Positions 1 to 11,627 of a stretch of 64,000 nucleotides of DNA are shown here, piece after piece. Position numbers and translations under genes: made by a program. Every line of letters starts with the position of its first letter. Positions within the stretch are counted from its first letter, which is position 1. The stretch is from Culex pipiens pallens (lineage: Eukaryota; Arthropoda; Insecta; Diptera; Culicidae), in contig NC_068937.1 of NCBI RefSeq assembly GCF_016801865.2, positions 96,156,278 through 96,220,277 of the forward strand. Reading direction: 5' to 3'. The notes below the pieces were generated by a model. The model saw only the letters and a list, made by a program, of their open reading frames with translations, did not search any database and was not told the origin of the DNA.

Positions 1-3000
1 GGACATATCTCGAGACAGGGTTGCCAGATCTTCAATGTTTTGGACTCGTTGGAAAGGGTTTTCGATAACCTAACCAACGATGGGTCGGATGGTGGATTCG
101 GACATAGTTTACATACATTTAAGTGAGATCCGGCTTCCAAAAAGTGCATCAATATCACTTAAGTGGCCATATCTCGAGACAGGGTTGCCAGATCTTCAGT
201 GTTTTGGATTCGTTGGAAAGGTTTTTCGATTACCTAACCAACGATGGGTCGGATGGTGGATCCGGACATAGTTTACATACATTTAAGTGAGATCCGGCTT
301 CCAAAAAGTGCACCAATATCACTTAAGTGGACATATCTCGAGACAGGGTTGCCAGATCTTCAATGTTTTGGACTCGTTGGAAAGGGTTTTCGATAACCTA
401 ACCAACGATGGGTCGGATGGTGGATTCGGACATAGTTTACATACATTTAAGTGGGATCCGGCTTCAAAAAAGTGCACCAATATCACTTAAGTGGACATAT
501 CTCGAGACAGGGTTGCCAGATCTTCAATGTTTTGGACTCGTTGGAAAGGGTTTTCGATAACCTAACCAACGATGGGTCGGATGGTGGATTCGGACATAGT
601 TTACATACATTTAAGTGGGATCCGGCTTCAAAAAAGTGCACCAATATCACTTAAGTGGACATATCTCGAGACAGGGTTGCCAGATCTTCAATGTTTTGGA
701 CTCGTTGGAAAGGGTTTTCGATAACCTAACCAACGATGGGTCGGATGGTGGATTCGGACATAGTTTACATACATTTAAGTGAGATCCGGCTTCCAAAAAG
801 TGCACCAATATCACTTAAGAGGACATATCTCGAGACAGGGTTGCCAGATCTTCAATGTTTTGGACTCGTTGGAAAGGTCTCTCGATTACCTAACCAACGA
901 TGGGTCGGATGGTGGATTCGGACATAGTTTACATACATTTAAGTGAGATCCGGCTTCAAAAAAGTGCACCAATATCACTTAAGTGGACATATCTCGAGAC
1001 AGGGTTGCCAGATCTTCAATGTTTTGGACTCGTTGGAAAGGGTTTTCGATAACCTAACCAACGATGGGTCGGATGGTGGATTCGGACATAGTTTACATAC
1101 ATTTAAGTGGGATCCGGCTTCAAAAAAGTGCACCAATATCACTTAAGTGGACATATCTCGAGACAGGGTTGCCAGATCTTCAATGTTTTGGACTCGTTGG
1201 AAAGGGTTTTCGATAACCTAACCAACGATGGGTCGGATGGTGGATTCGGACATAGTTTACATACATTTAAGTGAGATCCGGCTTCCAAAAAGTGCATCAA
1301 TATCACTTAAGTGGCCATATCTCGAGACAGGGTTGCCAGATCTTCAGTGTTTTGGATTCGTTGGAAAGGTTTTTCGATTACCTAACCAACGATGGGTCGG
1401 ATGGTGGATCCGGACATAGTTTACATACATTTAAGTGGGATCCGGCTTCAAAAAAGTGCACCAATATCACTTAAGTGGACATATCTCGAGACAGGGTTGC
1501 CAGATCTTCAATGTTTTGGACTCGTTGGAAAGGGTTTTCGATAACCTAACCAACGATGGGTCGGATGGTGGATTCGGACATAGTTTACATACATTTAAGT
1601 GAGATCCGGCTTCCAAAAAGTGCACCAATATCACTTAAGTGGACATATCTCGAGACAGGGTTGCCAGATCTTCAATGTTTTGGACTCGTTGGAAAGGGTT
1701 TTCGATAACCTAACCAACGATGGGTCGGATGGTGGATTCGGACATAGTTTACATACATTTAAGTGAGATCCGGCTTCCAAAAAGTGCACTAATATCACTT
1801 AAGTGGCCATATCTCGAGACAGGGTTGCCAGATCTTCAGTGTTTTGGATTCGTTGGAAAGGTTTTTCGATTACCTAACCAACGATGGGTCGGATGGTGGA
1901 TCCGGACATAGTTTACATACATTTAAGTGGGATCCGGCTTCAAAAAAGTGCACCAATATCACTTAAGTGGACATATCTCGAGACAGGGTTGCCAGATCTT
2001 CAATGTTTTGGACTCGTTGGAAAGGGTTTTCGATAACCTAACCAACGATGGGTCGGATGGTGGATCCGGACATAGTTTACATACATTTAAGTGGGATCCG
2101 GCTTCAAAAAAGTGCACCAATATCACTTAAGTGGACATATCTCGAGACAGGGTTGCCAGATCTTCAATGTTTTGGACTCGTTGGAAAGGGTTTTCGATAA
2201 CCTAACCAACGATGGGTCGGATGGTGGATTCGGACATAGTTTACATACATTTAAGTGAGATCCGGCTTCCAAAAAGTGCACCAATATCACTTAAGTGGAC
2301 ATATCTCGAGACAGGGTTGCCAGATCTTCAATGTTTTGGACTCGTTGGAAAGGGTTTTCGATAACCTAACCAACGATGGGTCGGATGGTGGATTCGGACA
2401 TAGTTTACATACATTTAAGTGAGATCCGGCTTCCAAAAAGTGCATCAATATCACTTAAGTGGCCATATCTCGAGACAGGGTTGCCAGATCTTCAGTGTTT
2501 TGGATTCGTTGGAAAGGTTTTTCGATTACCTAACCAACGATGGGTCGGATGGTGGATCCGGACATAGTTTACATACATTTAAGTGGGATCCGGCTTCAAA
2601 AAAGTGCACCAATATCACTTAAGTGGACATATCTCGAGACAGGGTTGCCAGATCTTCAATGTTTTGGACTCGTTGGAAAGGGTTTTCGATAACCTAACCA
2701 ACGATGGGTCGGATGGTGGATTCGGACATAGTTTACATACATTTAAGTGAGATCCGGCTTCCAAAAAGTGCATCAATATCACTTAAGTGGCCATATCTCG
2801 AGACAGGGTTGCCAGATCTTCAGTGTTTTGGATTCGTTGGAAAGGTTTTTCGATTACCTAACCAACGATGGGTCGGATGGTGGATCCGGACATAGTTTAC
2901 ATACATTTAAGTGGGATCCGGCTTCAAAAAAGTGCATCAATACCACTTAAGAGGACATATCTCGAGACAGGGTTGCCAGATCTTCAATGTTTTGGACTCG

Positions 3001-4067
3001 TTGGAAAGGTCTCTCGATTACCTAACCAACGATGGGTCGGATGATGGATCCGGACTTCGTTTACATACATTTAAATGAGATTCAGCTTCAAAAAAGTACA
3101 TAAATATCACTTAAGTGGTCGTAACTCGAGACAGGGTTGCCAGATCTTCAATGTTTTGGACTCGTTGGAAAGGTCTTTTGATTACCTAACCAACGATGGG
3201 TTGGATGATGGATCCGGACATAGTTTACATACATTTAAGTGGGATCCGGCTTCAAAAAAGTGCATCAATATCACTTAAGTGGACATATCTCGAGACAGGG
3301 TTGCCAGATCTTCAATGTTTTGGACTCGTTGGAAAGGGTTTTCGATAACCTAACCAACGATGGGTCGGATGGTGGATCCGGACATAGTTTACATACATTT
3401 AAGTGAGATCCGGCTTCAAAAAAGTGCACCAATATCACTTAAGTGGACATATCTCGAGACAGGGTTGCCAGATCTTCAGTGTTTTGGACTCGTTGGAAAG
3501 GTTTTTCGATTACCTAACCAACGATGGGTCGGATGGTGGATCCGGACATAGTTTACATACATTTAAGTGAGATCCGGCTTCAAAAAAGTGCACCAATATC
3601 ACTTAAGTGGACATATCTCGAGACAGGGTTGCCAGATCTTCAATGTTTTGGACTCGTTGGAAAGGGTTTTCGATTATCTAACCAACGATGGGTCGGATGG
3701 TGGATCCAGACATAGTTTACATACATTTAAGTGAGATCCGGCTTCAAAAAAGTGCACCAATATCACTTAAGTGGACATATCTCGAGACAGGGTTGCCAGA
3801 TCTTCAATGTTTTGGACTCGTTGGAAAGGGTTTTCGATTATCTAACCAACGATGGGTCGGATGGTGGATCCAGACATAGTTTACATACATTTAAGTGAGA
3901 TCCGGCTTCAAAAAAGTGCACCAATATCACTTAAGTGGACATATCTCGAGACAGGGTTGCCAGATCTTCAATGTTTTGGACTCGTTGGAAAGGTTTTTCG
4001 ATTACCTAACCAACGATGGGTTGGATGATGGATCCGGACATAGTTTTCATGCATATAAGTGAGATCC
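1..4067 (+). repeat. 164-bp tandem satellite array (about 25 units)
   Basis: The phrase beginning ggacatatctcgagacaggg recurs every 164 bp from base 1, giving 24 full units and a partial one that ends near 4067. Most units are nearly identical. Five units (starting at 165, 1313, 1805, 2461 and 2789) form a distinct variant with ggccatatct and cagtgttttggattcg. Units starting at 2953 and 3117 are the most diverged. The array enters from the left edge, so its true length is unknown. Open frames of 63-67 codons recur in it, but 164 is not a multiple of 3 and no frame runs through consecutive units, so they are not genes. The same unit recurs inverted at 11690-12430, inside a transposon-like element. 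Confidence 0.97.
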
Positions 4068-4408
4068 GGATAAATGTGAAAACACATTTTTATATATAAC
4101 TTTTGAACTACTTATCGAAACTTCAAACAATTCAATAGCGATGTATGGGACCCTAAACCAAGTCGAATGCAACCGGTTTGATCAAAATCGGTCCAGCCAG
4201 TGCTGAGAAAACTTGGCAAGAATTTTGAACACATACATACATACACACACACACACATACACACACACACACATACACACACACAGACATTTGTTCAGTT
4301 TTCGATTCTGAGTCGATAGGTATACATGAATATAGGTCTACGAGCTGTATTTCAAAAGTTCATTTTTCGAGCAGGATTATAGCCTTACCTCAGTGAGGAA
4401 GGCAAAAA
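4068..4408 (+). mobile_element. Terminal module of the satellite-bearing transposon (end A)
   Basis: The satellite runs directly into a module containing a CA-rich microsatellite, a block around gattctgagtcgatagg, and the terminal phrase cctcagtgaggaaggcaaaaa. The last two blocks recur at 62160-62461, and the terminal phrase recurs inverted at 11628-11663. I therefore read 1-4408 as the right part of one large element whose internal repeats are the satellite. The family could not be assigned. The near-palindrome cctcagtgagg at the end could be a terminal recognition site (inference). Confidence 0.7.
4230..4285. repeat. (CA)n microsatellite with CATA interruptions
   Basis: An imperfect CA dinucleotide run interrupted by cata. 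It lies at the same place in the element end as the much longer pure CA run at 62198-62363, so the microsatellite is an inherited part of this transposon end that has expanded to different lengths. Confidence 0.9.
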
Positions 4409-4705
4409 CTTACCAAGTTGGCGCAAGTTCGATTCAAATAAGCTGGAAAATAAAATTCGAGTTGTTTTTGATGAATCCTTTTTGACAGCAAAACAGTAAA
4501 CAGAGTGGATCATAATTTGAAACCGTTCTCTTTCCGCCCGTTCCTACAGAAAAGTTGTGGATCGTAACTTTTACACTGAGAATCAAAAGTACACTTTTTT
4601 ACCACGTCAAAAATAAGAGCTAAAGCGGCAATACTCAGAAATGAGTAAACGGGAAAATTGTCTGATTTGAGTGAATTATTTTTATTTTTGATTACATTAC
4701 TATGT
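4409..4705. other. Low-copy spacer, nothing recognised
   Basis: AT-rich sequence between two transposon-end motifs. A 69-codon minus-strand open frame (4510-4719) runs into the next transposon end and has no recognisable motif, so it is not called as a gene. Confidence 0.5.
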
Positions 4706-4745
4706 GAGGAAGGCACCAACCACCTACAGGTGGATTAAGTAACGT
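4706..4745 (-). mobile_element. Solo end B of the satellite-bearing transposon family
   Basis: The phrase gtgaggaaggcaccaaccac followed by ctacaggtggattaag matches the right end of the element at 11628-12558 (gtgaggaaggcatcaaccac, then ataggtgaattaag). The partner end is not found beside it, so this is a fragment or a very diverged copy. Confidence 0.55.
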
Positions 4746-5290
4746 TTTTTTTTAACTTTGTTGATACGACCCTTAGTTGCTGAGATATTGCCATGCAAAG
4801 GGCGACCAATAGTTCGATTTTTTGAAAAATTTAGTATTGATTAAAAAATCATAACTCGGTCAAAGATTTTTTGCACAACCTGGAAATTTCTGAAAAGTTG
4901 GCATTTGATGTCCTCTAAAACATATCAAAAAATAAAAAAAAATAAAAATAGTGTTTTTTTGCAAATCAAGTTTTAGTGACAAAAAGTTAAATAAAAAATA
5001 ACCAAATTTTTTTTACCGTGTATCATTTTTTTTCAGTGTAGTCCGTATCTATACCTGCAACTTTGCCGAAGACACCAAATCGATCAAAAAATTCCTTCAA
5101 AAGATACAGATTTTGGAATTTTCATACAACATTTTTGTATGGACAGTTGCCAAATTTGTATGGAAAATTATATGGACAAACTAATGATGCAAAATGGCTT
5201 CTTTGGGCATACCGAAGGCACCAAAAAAGTTTCAGTCGGATTAAAAAATACAAAAAAAAATCGAATGACCGAAATCTGAGAGAACTGCTC
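4746..5290. mobile_element. Rearranged fragment of the GAGCARTTCTCT foldback family
   Basis: It opens with actttgttgatacgaccc and a block matching the left arm of the foldback at 20063-21975 (near 20788), then jumps at gcgaccaatag to sequence matching that foldback's right arm (near 21477). It continues through tttgccgaagacaccaaatc to the family terminus agagaactgctc at 5290. It is therefore an internally deleted copy keeping one terminus. The 79-codon open frame inside is not a gene. Confidence 0.75.
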
Positions 5291-6116
5291 AGCTGTCAGT
5301 AGTTCTAAATAGCTTTTGGATTCGCTTGAATCTGCTCATCCGAATCAGCAAATTCGCTTTGTATGTTTCTCAACATGTGAAAGCGGGAATGGCAATTTAG
5401 GCAGGAGAAAGTCGTAGATTTGTAAAAAATTATATTTTTTAAAGTGTCTTTCTCTGTTAAACTGTTGATTTGTTTTAGGTTCAATGACCACAATTTCTTG
5501 AAACACATCGACGCTGTCGTGCTATCTTGTCGCACCCGCCATTTCGACGTTCCGAGAAAAACGCGTTGTAATGTTTGACCTTGAATAAACAAAAACAAGA
5601 GCACGCAATGCAAACAATAACAAACACGTTTTGTTTGGCTGACCATTCTGTGCATTGTCGCGAAGTTTGGTTAAAGTACGGTAGTCGAGCTTGTTCCTGT
5701 GCCAAACGTGTTCTGACCTGAAATCCCTTTGGCCAATTGTCGCACTTACATCAAATTTCAGGCTGTGTCAAGATAGCACGACAAGATTGAAACTTCTTTC
5801 ATATGAAAAGTGACAAAAATTCACGGAGTTTTTTTTTTTATGATTCCGTTGAATATCTCAGGATTGAAATCGAATTTTGGGAATCTGTGAAGGTCAAAAG
5901 GTGAGCTGCACAAAATGGCGTTCTTAACTCAATCTGGCCCAAAATGCACGTGCGACAATAAGCACGACGGCGACGACATGAAATCCGCAAAAAATATGTT
6001 TTTTTTTGCAATTCCGTCGTGAAACTACTTACTTTTCCTGTCATTCTTGAACGACGAAATAGCCTACTTTTCTGTACCAAAAATAACAGAATCGAATAGT
6101 AACACTTTTCAAAATA
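5291..6116. other. Low-copy stretch, no gene recognised
   Basis: Mixed-composition sequence with two overlapping minus-strand open frames (5305-5655 and 5481-5705). They have no domain-like motif and I do not treat them as coding. The phrase tagcacgac occurs twice on opposite strands (near 5518 and 5776), hinting at a small unresolved inverted repeat. Confidence 0.4.
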
Positions 6117-6201
6117 AATGCTGAAAAGTTCTACTTTTCAGCACTGAAATGGGTGCTGAAAAGTTGAACTTTTCAGCACTTGTTTCGAAAAGTAACACTT
6201 T
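6117..6201. repeat. Cluster of short palindromes (AAAAGT/ACTTTT)
   Basis: Short perfect or near-perfect palindromes lie side by side, including gctgaaaagttctacttttcagc and a second copy with gaac at its centre. They could form tandem hairpins. This may be the core of an old MITE; no target duplication was found. Confidence 0.6.
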
Positions 6202-6296
6202 TCAACATTTTTTGATTCAAACGATTTATTGACAAAATACATGAAAATTCGACTTAAAATTTCACCCAATGGGTGTTTTTAGAAATTGCAAAAAAT

Positions 6297-6427
6297 GTTG
6301 TATGGAACTCGTTGCAAAACTTGATTTTTTCAGCACTCGTCGTATTTATCCAACTCGGTGAACCTCGTTGGATAAATGTACGACTCGTGCTGAAAAAATC
6401 CTCTTTTTGCAACTTGTTGCATAAACT
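6297..6427. mobile_element. Hairpin MITE
   Basis: Inverted arms 6297-6354 and 6367-6427 share, in opposite orientation, ttgcaaaa, ttttttcagcactcgt and tttatccaac around a 12-base loop. Hairpin structure and short length fit a MITE. No clear target duplication was identified. Confidence 0.65.
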
Positions 6428-9228
6428 ACTATTTTCGTGAAATTTGTCATTTCCGGTTTCAATTGAGTAATTCAGGTTCATAAATGATTAAATATTCCGT
6501 TCTATTAATTTGTTATGAAATGATCTTACAAAGTAGAACAAGACTAAAGAAATGCAATAAAACTGCATTGTCACATCATTTTCCTACAAAGCAAAACGTC
6601 TCGGCAGAAGATTCATCACCTTGAACAACTATTCCCAACCATGCCGAGGTCAGATGACTCTGCGTGATATCAACACTTTACGATGCTCCCGTTTTGCAAT
6701 GTTTCAGCACAAGCACTTTAAAGAGCATAGAATGTTGCACCGTTTTTCCCTCCCTGAGGTATGTCGTATAACAGCATCTTCGTGGTTGAGCTAAGGCAAT
6801 TTATCAAAAAACACACACCCCGTAACAGCTACTGAAAGAGCTTAAAACAGAAGGTTCAAAACGGTAGCACAGAGATCATTACCAGATACCAGCGATTCTT
6901 TCACGTACCAACGTGCAGGACCGTAGTCCTGGTCCAATTCTTGCGCACGACCTGTCCCGGTTTCGGGGGGGCGCGATCGTACTTTCGCGATAACTGCTCT
7001 GGGCGACGATCACTTCCGCGATCTTGGCGCGACATTTCCCGCGTGCTGAACTTACTAACCCAGTTTCCACCGGGCGAGGAATTCCGGAACGCGCGCGCGT
7101 GTCCCACAAACTTAAAAATGACTTGATCTTCATCCCTCTCACTTTGGACGACCGAACACAGAATCGAGAACAACTTTCCGTAACATCGGCTTTAATCGCG
7201 CGTCCTAGTCCTACGCCTTTTTCTATACTTTGAAGCGTAGGGGTTCCAGGAACATGGTATCAACCGCGGGCGCGGGCTAACCCCGAAGGAGAAAGAGATC
7301 TTCGGGACCAGATTAGACCCGGGGGCGACAAGCTGCTGGGAGCAGTACACCCTAGAGGCAATCTGGACCAAATTTGCATTTATTGGCGGGGTTTCGTTTT
7401 GCTTGCAGTTAAGAGACAGGGGTACACCTGCACCTCAGGGCACGATTCTTCTGTGCACCGACTCCGGACTCGAGCGAGGAGCCGGTGCAAGATGTACTAA
7501 TTTGATCCTCGCGGCAGCTCAAGCAGCTGGGTCACTGGTTTGGATATTGAAGTCTAGCTGGTGGGTTGATGATCATTGAGGTTGGCAGACTAGAGTTGGA
7601 ATATGTCGTGCTGGAAGCGAAGAGTTTGCTGTAATTAATCCAGCACGATTGATTGAACACTTTGTTGCTAAATTAAAACATTGTATCTCTTTTTTGGCAG
7701 GATGAAATTAAGCTGTTTCAAGGTATAAATTTAATATAAGCAAAATTTTGCGAATATTCGCCAATATTTTTGTCAGGCCAGCCAATTTTTCCGCTAAAAT
7801 CAGCAAATTGATGACTCTCTTGTACCGAGCTTGCTCACTTTCTATCACGTACCAAAAAAAGAACGGGACTCCGTGGATCGTAAACAAGCCAACAAATGAA
7901 AGTGCTCAAATGTCAAACATTCACCACCACCCACACCCAACCCTGCCTACCTTGTTCCGTTCACGCCGGTTTGAGTGTGGTGACATCATGACTGCCGCAA
8001 GCACACATGGAAACTAGGTTACCGGGATACCTCCTCCTTGGGCAAACCCCACCGATGCTTCGCAAAAAGGAAGACACGGCCCCAAAGTCGGCCAATGAAA
8101 CAGAGAGATAACCATCGAAAATGCGCGCGACCTGAAATCGTAATGTCTCCCTCCGAAGGAGGGACTTTATTGCCGAAATCGCGACGAATTAATCAGACGC
8201 ACCGGGAGCGGGGCAATCCGCTGTCAGGGATTCTGGGCACGTCCGCGGTGGCGCAAACGCGCCGCGAAGAAGTGTCCATATTTCAGTGCGTCAACGGTGG
8301 ACGCGCACGCTAATTGGCGTGCGAAACGGAGCGGAATTTTGTTTCGGGTTCGTCGCCTTGTCGTGGTGAAATTCCGAGGGTTGCAATTGCAGCGGGCGAT
8401 GCATCGGGTTGGGACCTTGCGGTTAGGGCCTTGGGGCAGGATCGGTGCTTCTTGCGGTAATGAAGTGATGGTACTTGTTTCGGGAACATGGTTTCGCCAT
8501 TTGGCAATGACATTGTTGAGTGCATGAAGAGAAGGGAAACCAAACGTGATGGATGGTCGTGTAAAGGATTTTGCGGGATTTATTTGTTTTGAAGTTAAAA
8601 GTATCAATCAATCATGTGATAAAATATCTTTTGGTAAATTGCGTTTGATGTTTTTTTTTCAAGCATAATTTGAAATACCACAATGTAAAACAAATCTGAA
8701 GAAACCGAAGTTTAGCATCTGACCAACTCTCCTTAGTCCACATTTATTTGGATTATTTTTAGCCTTCCCTATGACCAAAGGAGACATCTGCGTCATTAGA
8801 GAATTTTAAATTCAAAACTCACATATGAAAAGGGCTTAAGATGTAAAATTATAAAATAAAATAAAATAATTATAAATAAAATCTCACGCATCTTATTTTT
8901 TTGACCTTAAAATCAGACCACTGAAATTTCTTCATTTGAAAATTGAGTTCTTTTAGAGTGATAACAAAAAAAAATCCCGTTTATTTTATTTTTCTGTATT
9001 TCAGTAATTTGAGAAATATTCAAAGTTTCTTTGACATTTTTTACTTTTCGAAAAAAAAAACATTTTCAGACAACATTGTAAAAAACGACACATTGTAAAA
9101 AAAATGTTAAAGCTCAAGCTTTATGCAAATTTAATTCAAAAAATGTGCATTACTTTAGATCTAAAATCGAAATGAGTTTTTTTTTGAACGTTTTATCAAA
9201 GCCTTTCAAAAATATATTGTTAGATATC
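6428..9228. other. Low-copy, partly GC-rich non-coding DNA
   Basis: Bases 6600-7560 and 7900-8560 are GC-rich, with CG-rich tracts such as cgcgcgcgcgtg near 7090, and contain none of the repeat families seen elsewhere. Open frames of 60-127 codons occur on both strands but overlap one another in different frames and carry no protein motif. Bases 8640-9228 are AT-rich with homopolymer runs. The pattern would suit intronic or intergenic host DNA that retains regulatory sequence (inference only). Confidence 0.45.
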
Positions 9229-9382
9229 TGGAGTTTTTTTTTGAAAAGGTCCAATAAACCAAATTTCCAGTTTTTGCTTTTTGGGTGTTTTTGAAACCGC
9301 CTTGAGTCAGGGGTATTAAAAAACACCCAAAAAGCAAAAACTGAAAATTTGGTTTATTGGACCTTAAAAAAAAAACTCCAGC
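9229..9382. mobile_element. Perfect-stem hairpin MITE
   Basis: Left arm ctggagttttttttt with ggtccaataaaccaaattt and ttttgctttttgggtgttttt is mirrored on the right, with a loop of about 25 bases holding gccttgagtcagggg. The stem is about 65 bp with only one or two differences, which suggests a recent origin or strong homogenisation. Confidence 0.75.
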
Positions 9383-9465
9383 TGGGTCATAACTCAAAAG
9401 TTGTGTTTTTTGATCAACTAAAACCTATTACAGCCATTCCACGTCAAAAAGGAATTCTCCAAATC

Positions 9466-10010
9466 AAAAGTGCTCCGATTTGGCTCAAATTTGGAGTGAG
9501 GGTACTTTGGCCAGAATAATTAGACCCGTATTTTTTTGTTTGGCGATTAGAGTGGTCCTATCCGAAATAGGGTGTTCCATAAAATTGCGTTTTTCGTCGA
9601 TTTTCGCAAAAACCACATTTCGCAATTTTTTGATATGTTATGTAAAATATTACAAGTATCAGGGAAAAATATTTTCAGGAATGGGCTCTTTGGTCCCGAG
9701 ACCTTGAAATCGGCAAATGAAATTTTCATAGGTCCTTTTCAAATATTCAGCTAGTTTTTTTGGACCTCAGCATATTTTTCCTTGTAAGCCCAACTAATAA
9801 CCTTTCTTTTGAATTGTGGCGCTCCAAAATTGGTTCAGCCGTTCCGGAGATATGATTTTTTGAAAAATGTGGTTTTTGCGAAAATCGACGAAAAACGCAA
9901 TTTTATGGACCACCCTATTTCGGATAGGACCACTCTAATCGCCAAACAAAAAAATACGGGTCTAATTATTTGGACCAAAGAACCCTTACTCCAAATCGGA
10001 GCTTTTTTTT
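9466..10010. mobile_element. Foldback element with arms of about 120-140 bp
   Basis: The left arm (about 9480-9640: agacccgtatttttttgttt, ggtcctatccgaaataggg, cgtcgattttcgcaaaaacc) is mirrored in the right arm (about 9855-10005). The short internal part lacks an open frame with recognisable motifs. Class unknown; no target duplication resolved. Confidence 0.7.
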
Positions 10011-10539
10011 ATTGCGCTAATAGATTGGATTATAGATAAAATGGGAAATTAAAAATTGGATTTTTTTTAAAGGGTATCCATTTTTCCAGAATTTGACCAT
10101 CAGAGATTCCGTTCTCAAGGTACAGATTCTAGATCATACAGATACCATTTTTGTATGGACATTTGGACATCTGTCAAATTTGTATGGAAACTTGTATGGG
10201 CAAATCAATTACTCACAATAATCAAAATAATCAAAATAATCGATGGCCTTTGTGAGCCTAAAAATGGATACCTATCACTAGTAATAGAAGAATCTTCATA
10301 AAAAAATCTTAGGGAACATGGCTCTCCTCTCTCGCGCACGAAAGATCGGTCAAATGACACTTAAAAAATCATCTGGATGATTCGACGGAACACCAATTTC
10401 ACTACTACACTTTCAAGTGTAACGTCACACGTCAAAAAACGACATGTCAGTTTTCGTAAATGACCAATTTATGTAAACAAAGCGAAATATACTGATTTAA
10501 GTGGATTTAACAGTGAGATTAACAAACGATCTCCAACTG
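10011..10539. other. AT-rich spacer with a foldback-family remnant
   Basis: Around 10130-10210 the words catttttgtatggac and aatttgtatggaaacttgtatgg match blocks found in every GCCGAAGACACC foldback copy (for example 5135-5180 and 21810-21850). This marks a decayed fragment. The rest is unassigned. Confidence 0.5.
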
Positions 10540-10755
10540 ATCGATTTTCTCCGAACAATTCGCGAGCGAGTTTCATTTGCCTGTTTCGCCTCGCTTTTTA
10601 TTTGCGGGTGAAGAAAGTTCGCAAGCGAAAACGATTTTTTGCAATTATTCCAACCCTGCCTATGGCTAAAGATCGCGTAATTTTATTTTTCGCTAGCGAA
10701 TATCTTCACTCACGAAAGCGAGGCAGACGAAACACGGAGAAGAAAATCCTTTGAA
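10540..10755. mobile_element. Inverted-repeat MITE rich in TCGC/GCGA
   Basis: The left segment (gtttcgcctcgctttttatt and gtgaag) is mirrored by cttcac and gaaagcgaggcagacgaaac on the right, with further small palindromes (tcgcaagcga, cgctagcg). Imperfect arms indicate an older element. Confidence 0.6.
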
Positions 10756-11087
10756 CTTCTAAAAATTCAATCAGATGACGATTTTCAATGACCCAAATTC
10801 TTAACTGATCACAAGAGAGAGAAAAAAAAATTAATAAATCGTGAATGTTTTTCGTAGGGTGTTCAATTTTCCAGAGTTTTTAAAATTTGGGAAACGAGAA
10901 ACGTGAAAAATATATTAAAAGATTTCTTGTTAAAATTTTGTTTTAATACGGTTTTACGATTTTAAATAAATCCCAAATATTCAAATCTTCCACCATTTTG
11001 AAAACGTCGTGTCGTGTCTATTTTGCGAATATGGATGAGTAATTGAGACATAACACACATCATTTGACAAGTATCCTGAACTGTTAT
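10756..11087. other. AT-rich spacer, nothing recognised
   Basis: No repeat family or open frame of interest seen. Confidence 0.4.
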
Positions 11088-11470
11088 TACGCTGTCCGCT
11101 TTGTAAGCGGATGATCAGGGGTGCGATTCCCATCTGCTCCAAACTTTCATCGGATGGGGAAGTAAAACGTCGGTCCCGGCCTTGGTTGTTGTTAGGCCGT
11201 TAAGTCATTCCAGGTGTGGGAGTCGTCTCCCTGCTATAAAGACAAACAACACACCAAACCAAGCCTGCTCCGGTGGAATCGCTTGTGGCGGTTGGACTCG
11301 CAATCCAAAGGTCGTCAGTTCGAACCCTGGGGTGGAGGTTTCGTGGAGTAGAAAGAGGTCTGTTTGGACGATTTTTGGTCTGGGTGCTATCCCTATTCAA
11401 GCCTCTGGATTCCTAGGTTCGAGCAGAAACATGCAATAGAGACCACAACAACATGGGGGTCGTTAAAGTG
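11088..11470 (+). mobile_element. tRNA-derived SINE with two tRNA-like modules (Twin-like)
   Basis: The first module (11090-11145) keeps a tRNA-like anticodon stem-loop, tccgctttgtaagcgga (loop tttgtaa, anticodon TGT), and a B box, ggtgcgattcc. The second (11270-11340) has the stem-loop ttggactcgcaatccaa (anticodon CGC) and B box agttcgaaccc. Two tandem tRNA-like regions are the hallmark of the Culex Twin SINE (established knowledge). The distance between modules here is larger than I recall for canonical Twin, so the family name is tentative. Being pol III-type, it would be moved by a LINE partner. Confidence 0.7.
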
Positions 11471-11627
11471 GATGGTTTGTTTTTGAATAAATAATGAAGG
11501 AATTAAAAAACTTAAAAGTAAATATCTCAGAAATTTTTCGATGAAACATTTCGCTGTTTGACGCATTGGAAAGCTGAGGAAATTTTCTTTTAGACACTTT
11601 TGAAAGTAGCGATGACTATTTTTGCCT

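Noticed and set aside
80..3879. Recurrent 63-67-codon open frames in the first 4 kb as a gene family
   Set aside because: They are the 164-bp satellite read in its longest frame; each ends at the same in-unit stop and no consecutive frame is maintained.
1..4067. CRISPR-like array
   Set aside because: Units are whole 164-bp tandem copies with no repeat-spacer alternation, and the window is eukaryotic.
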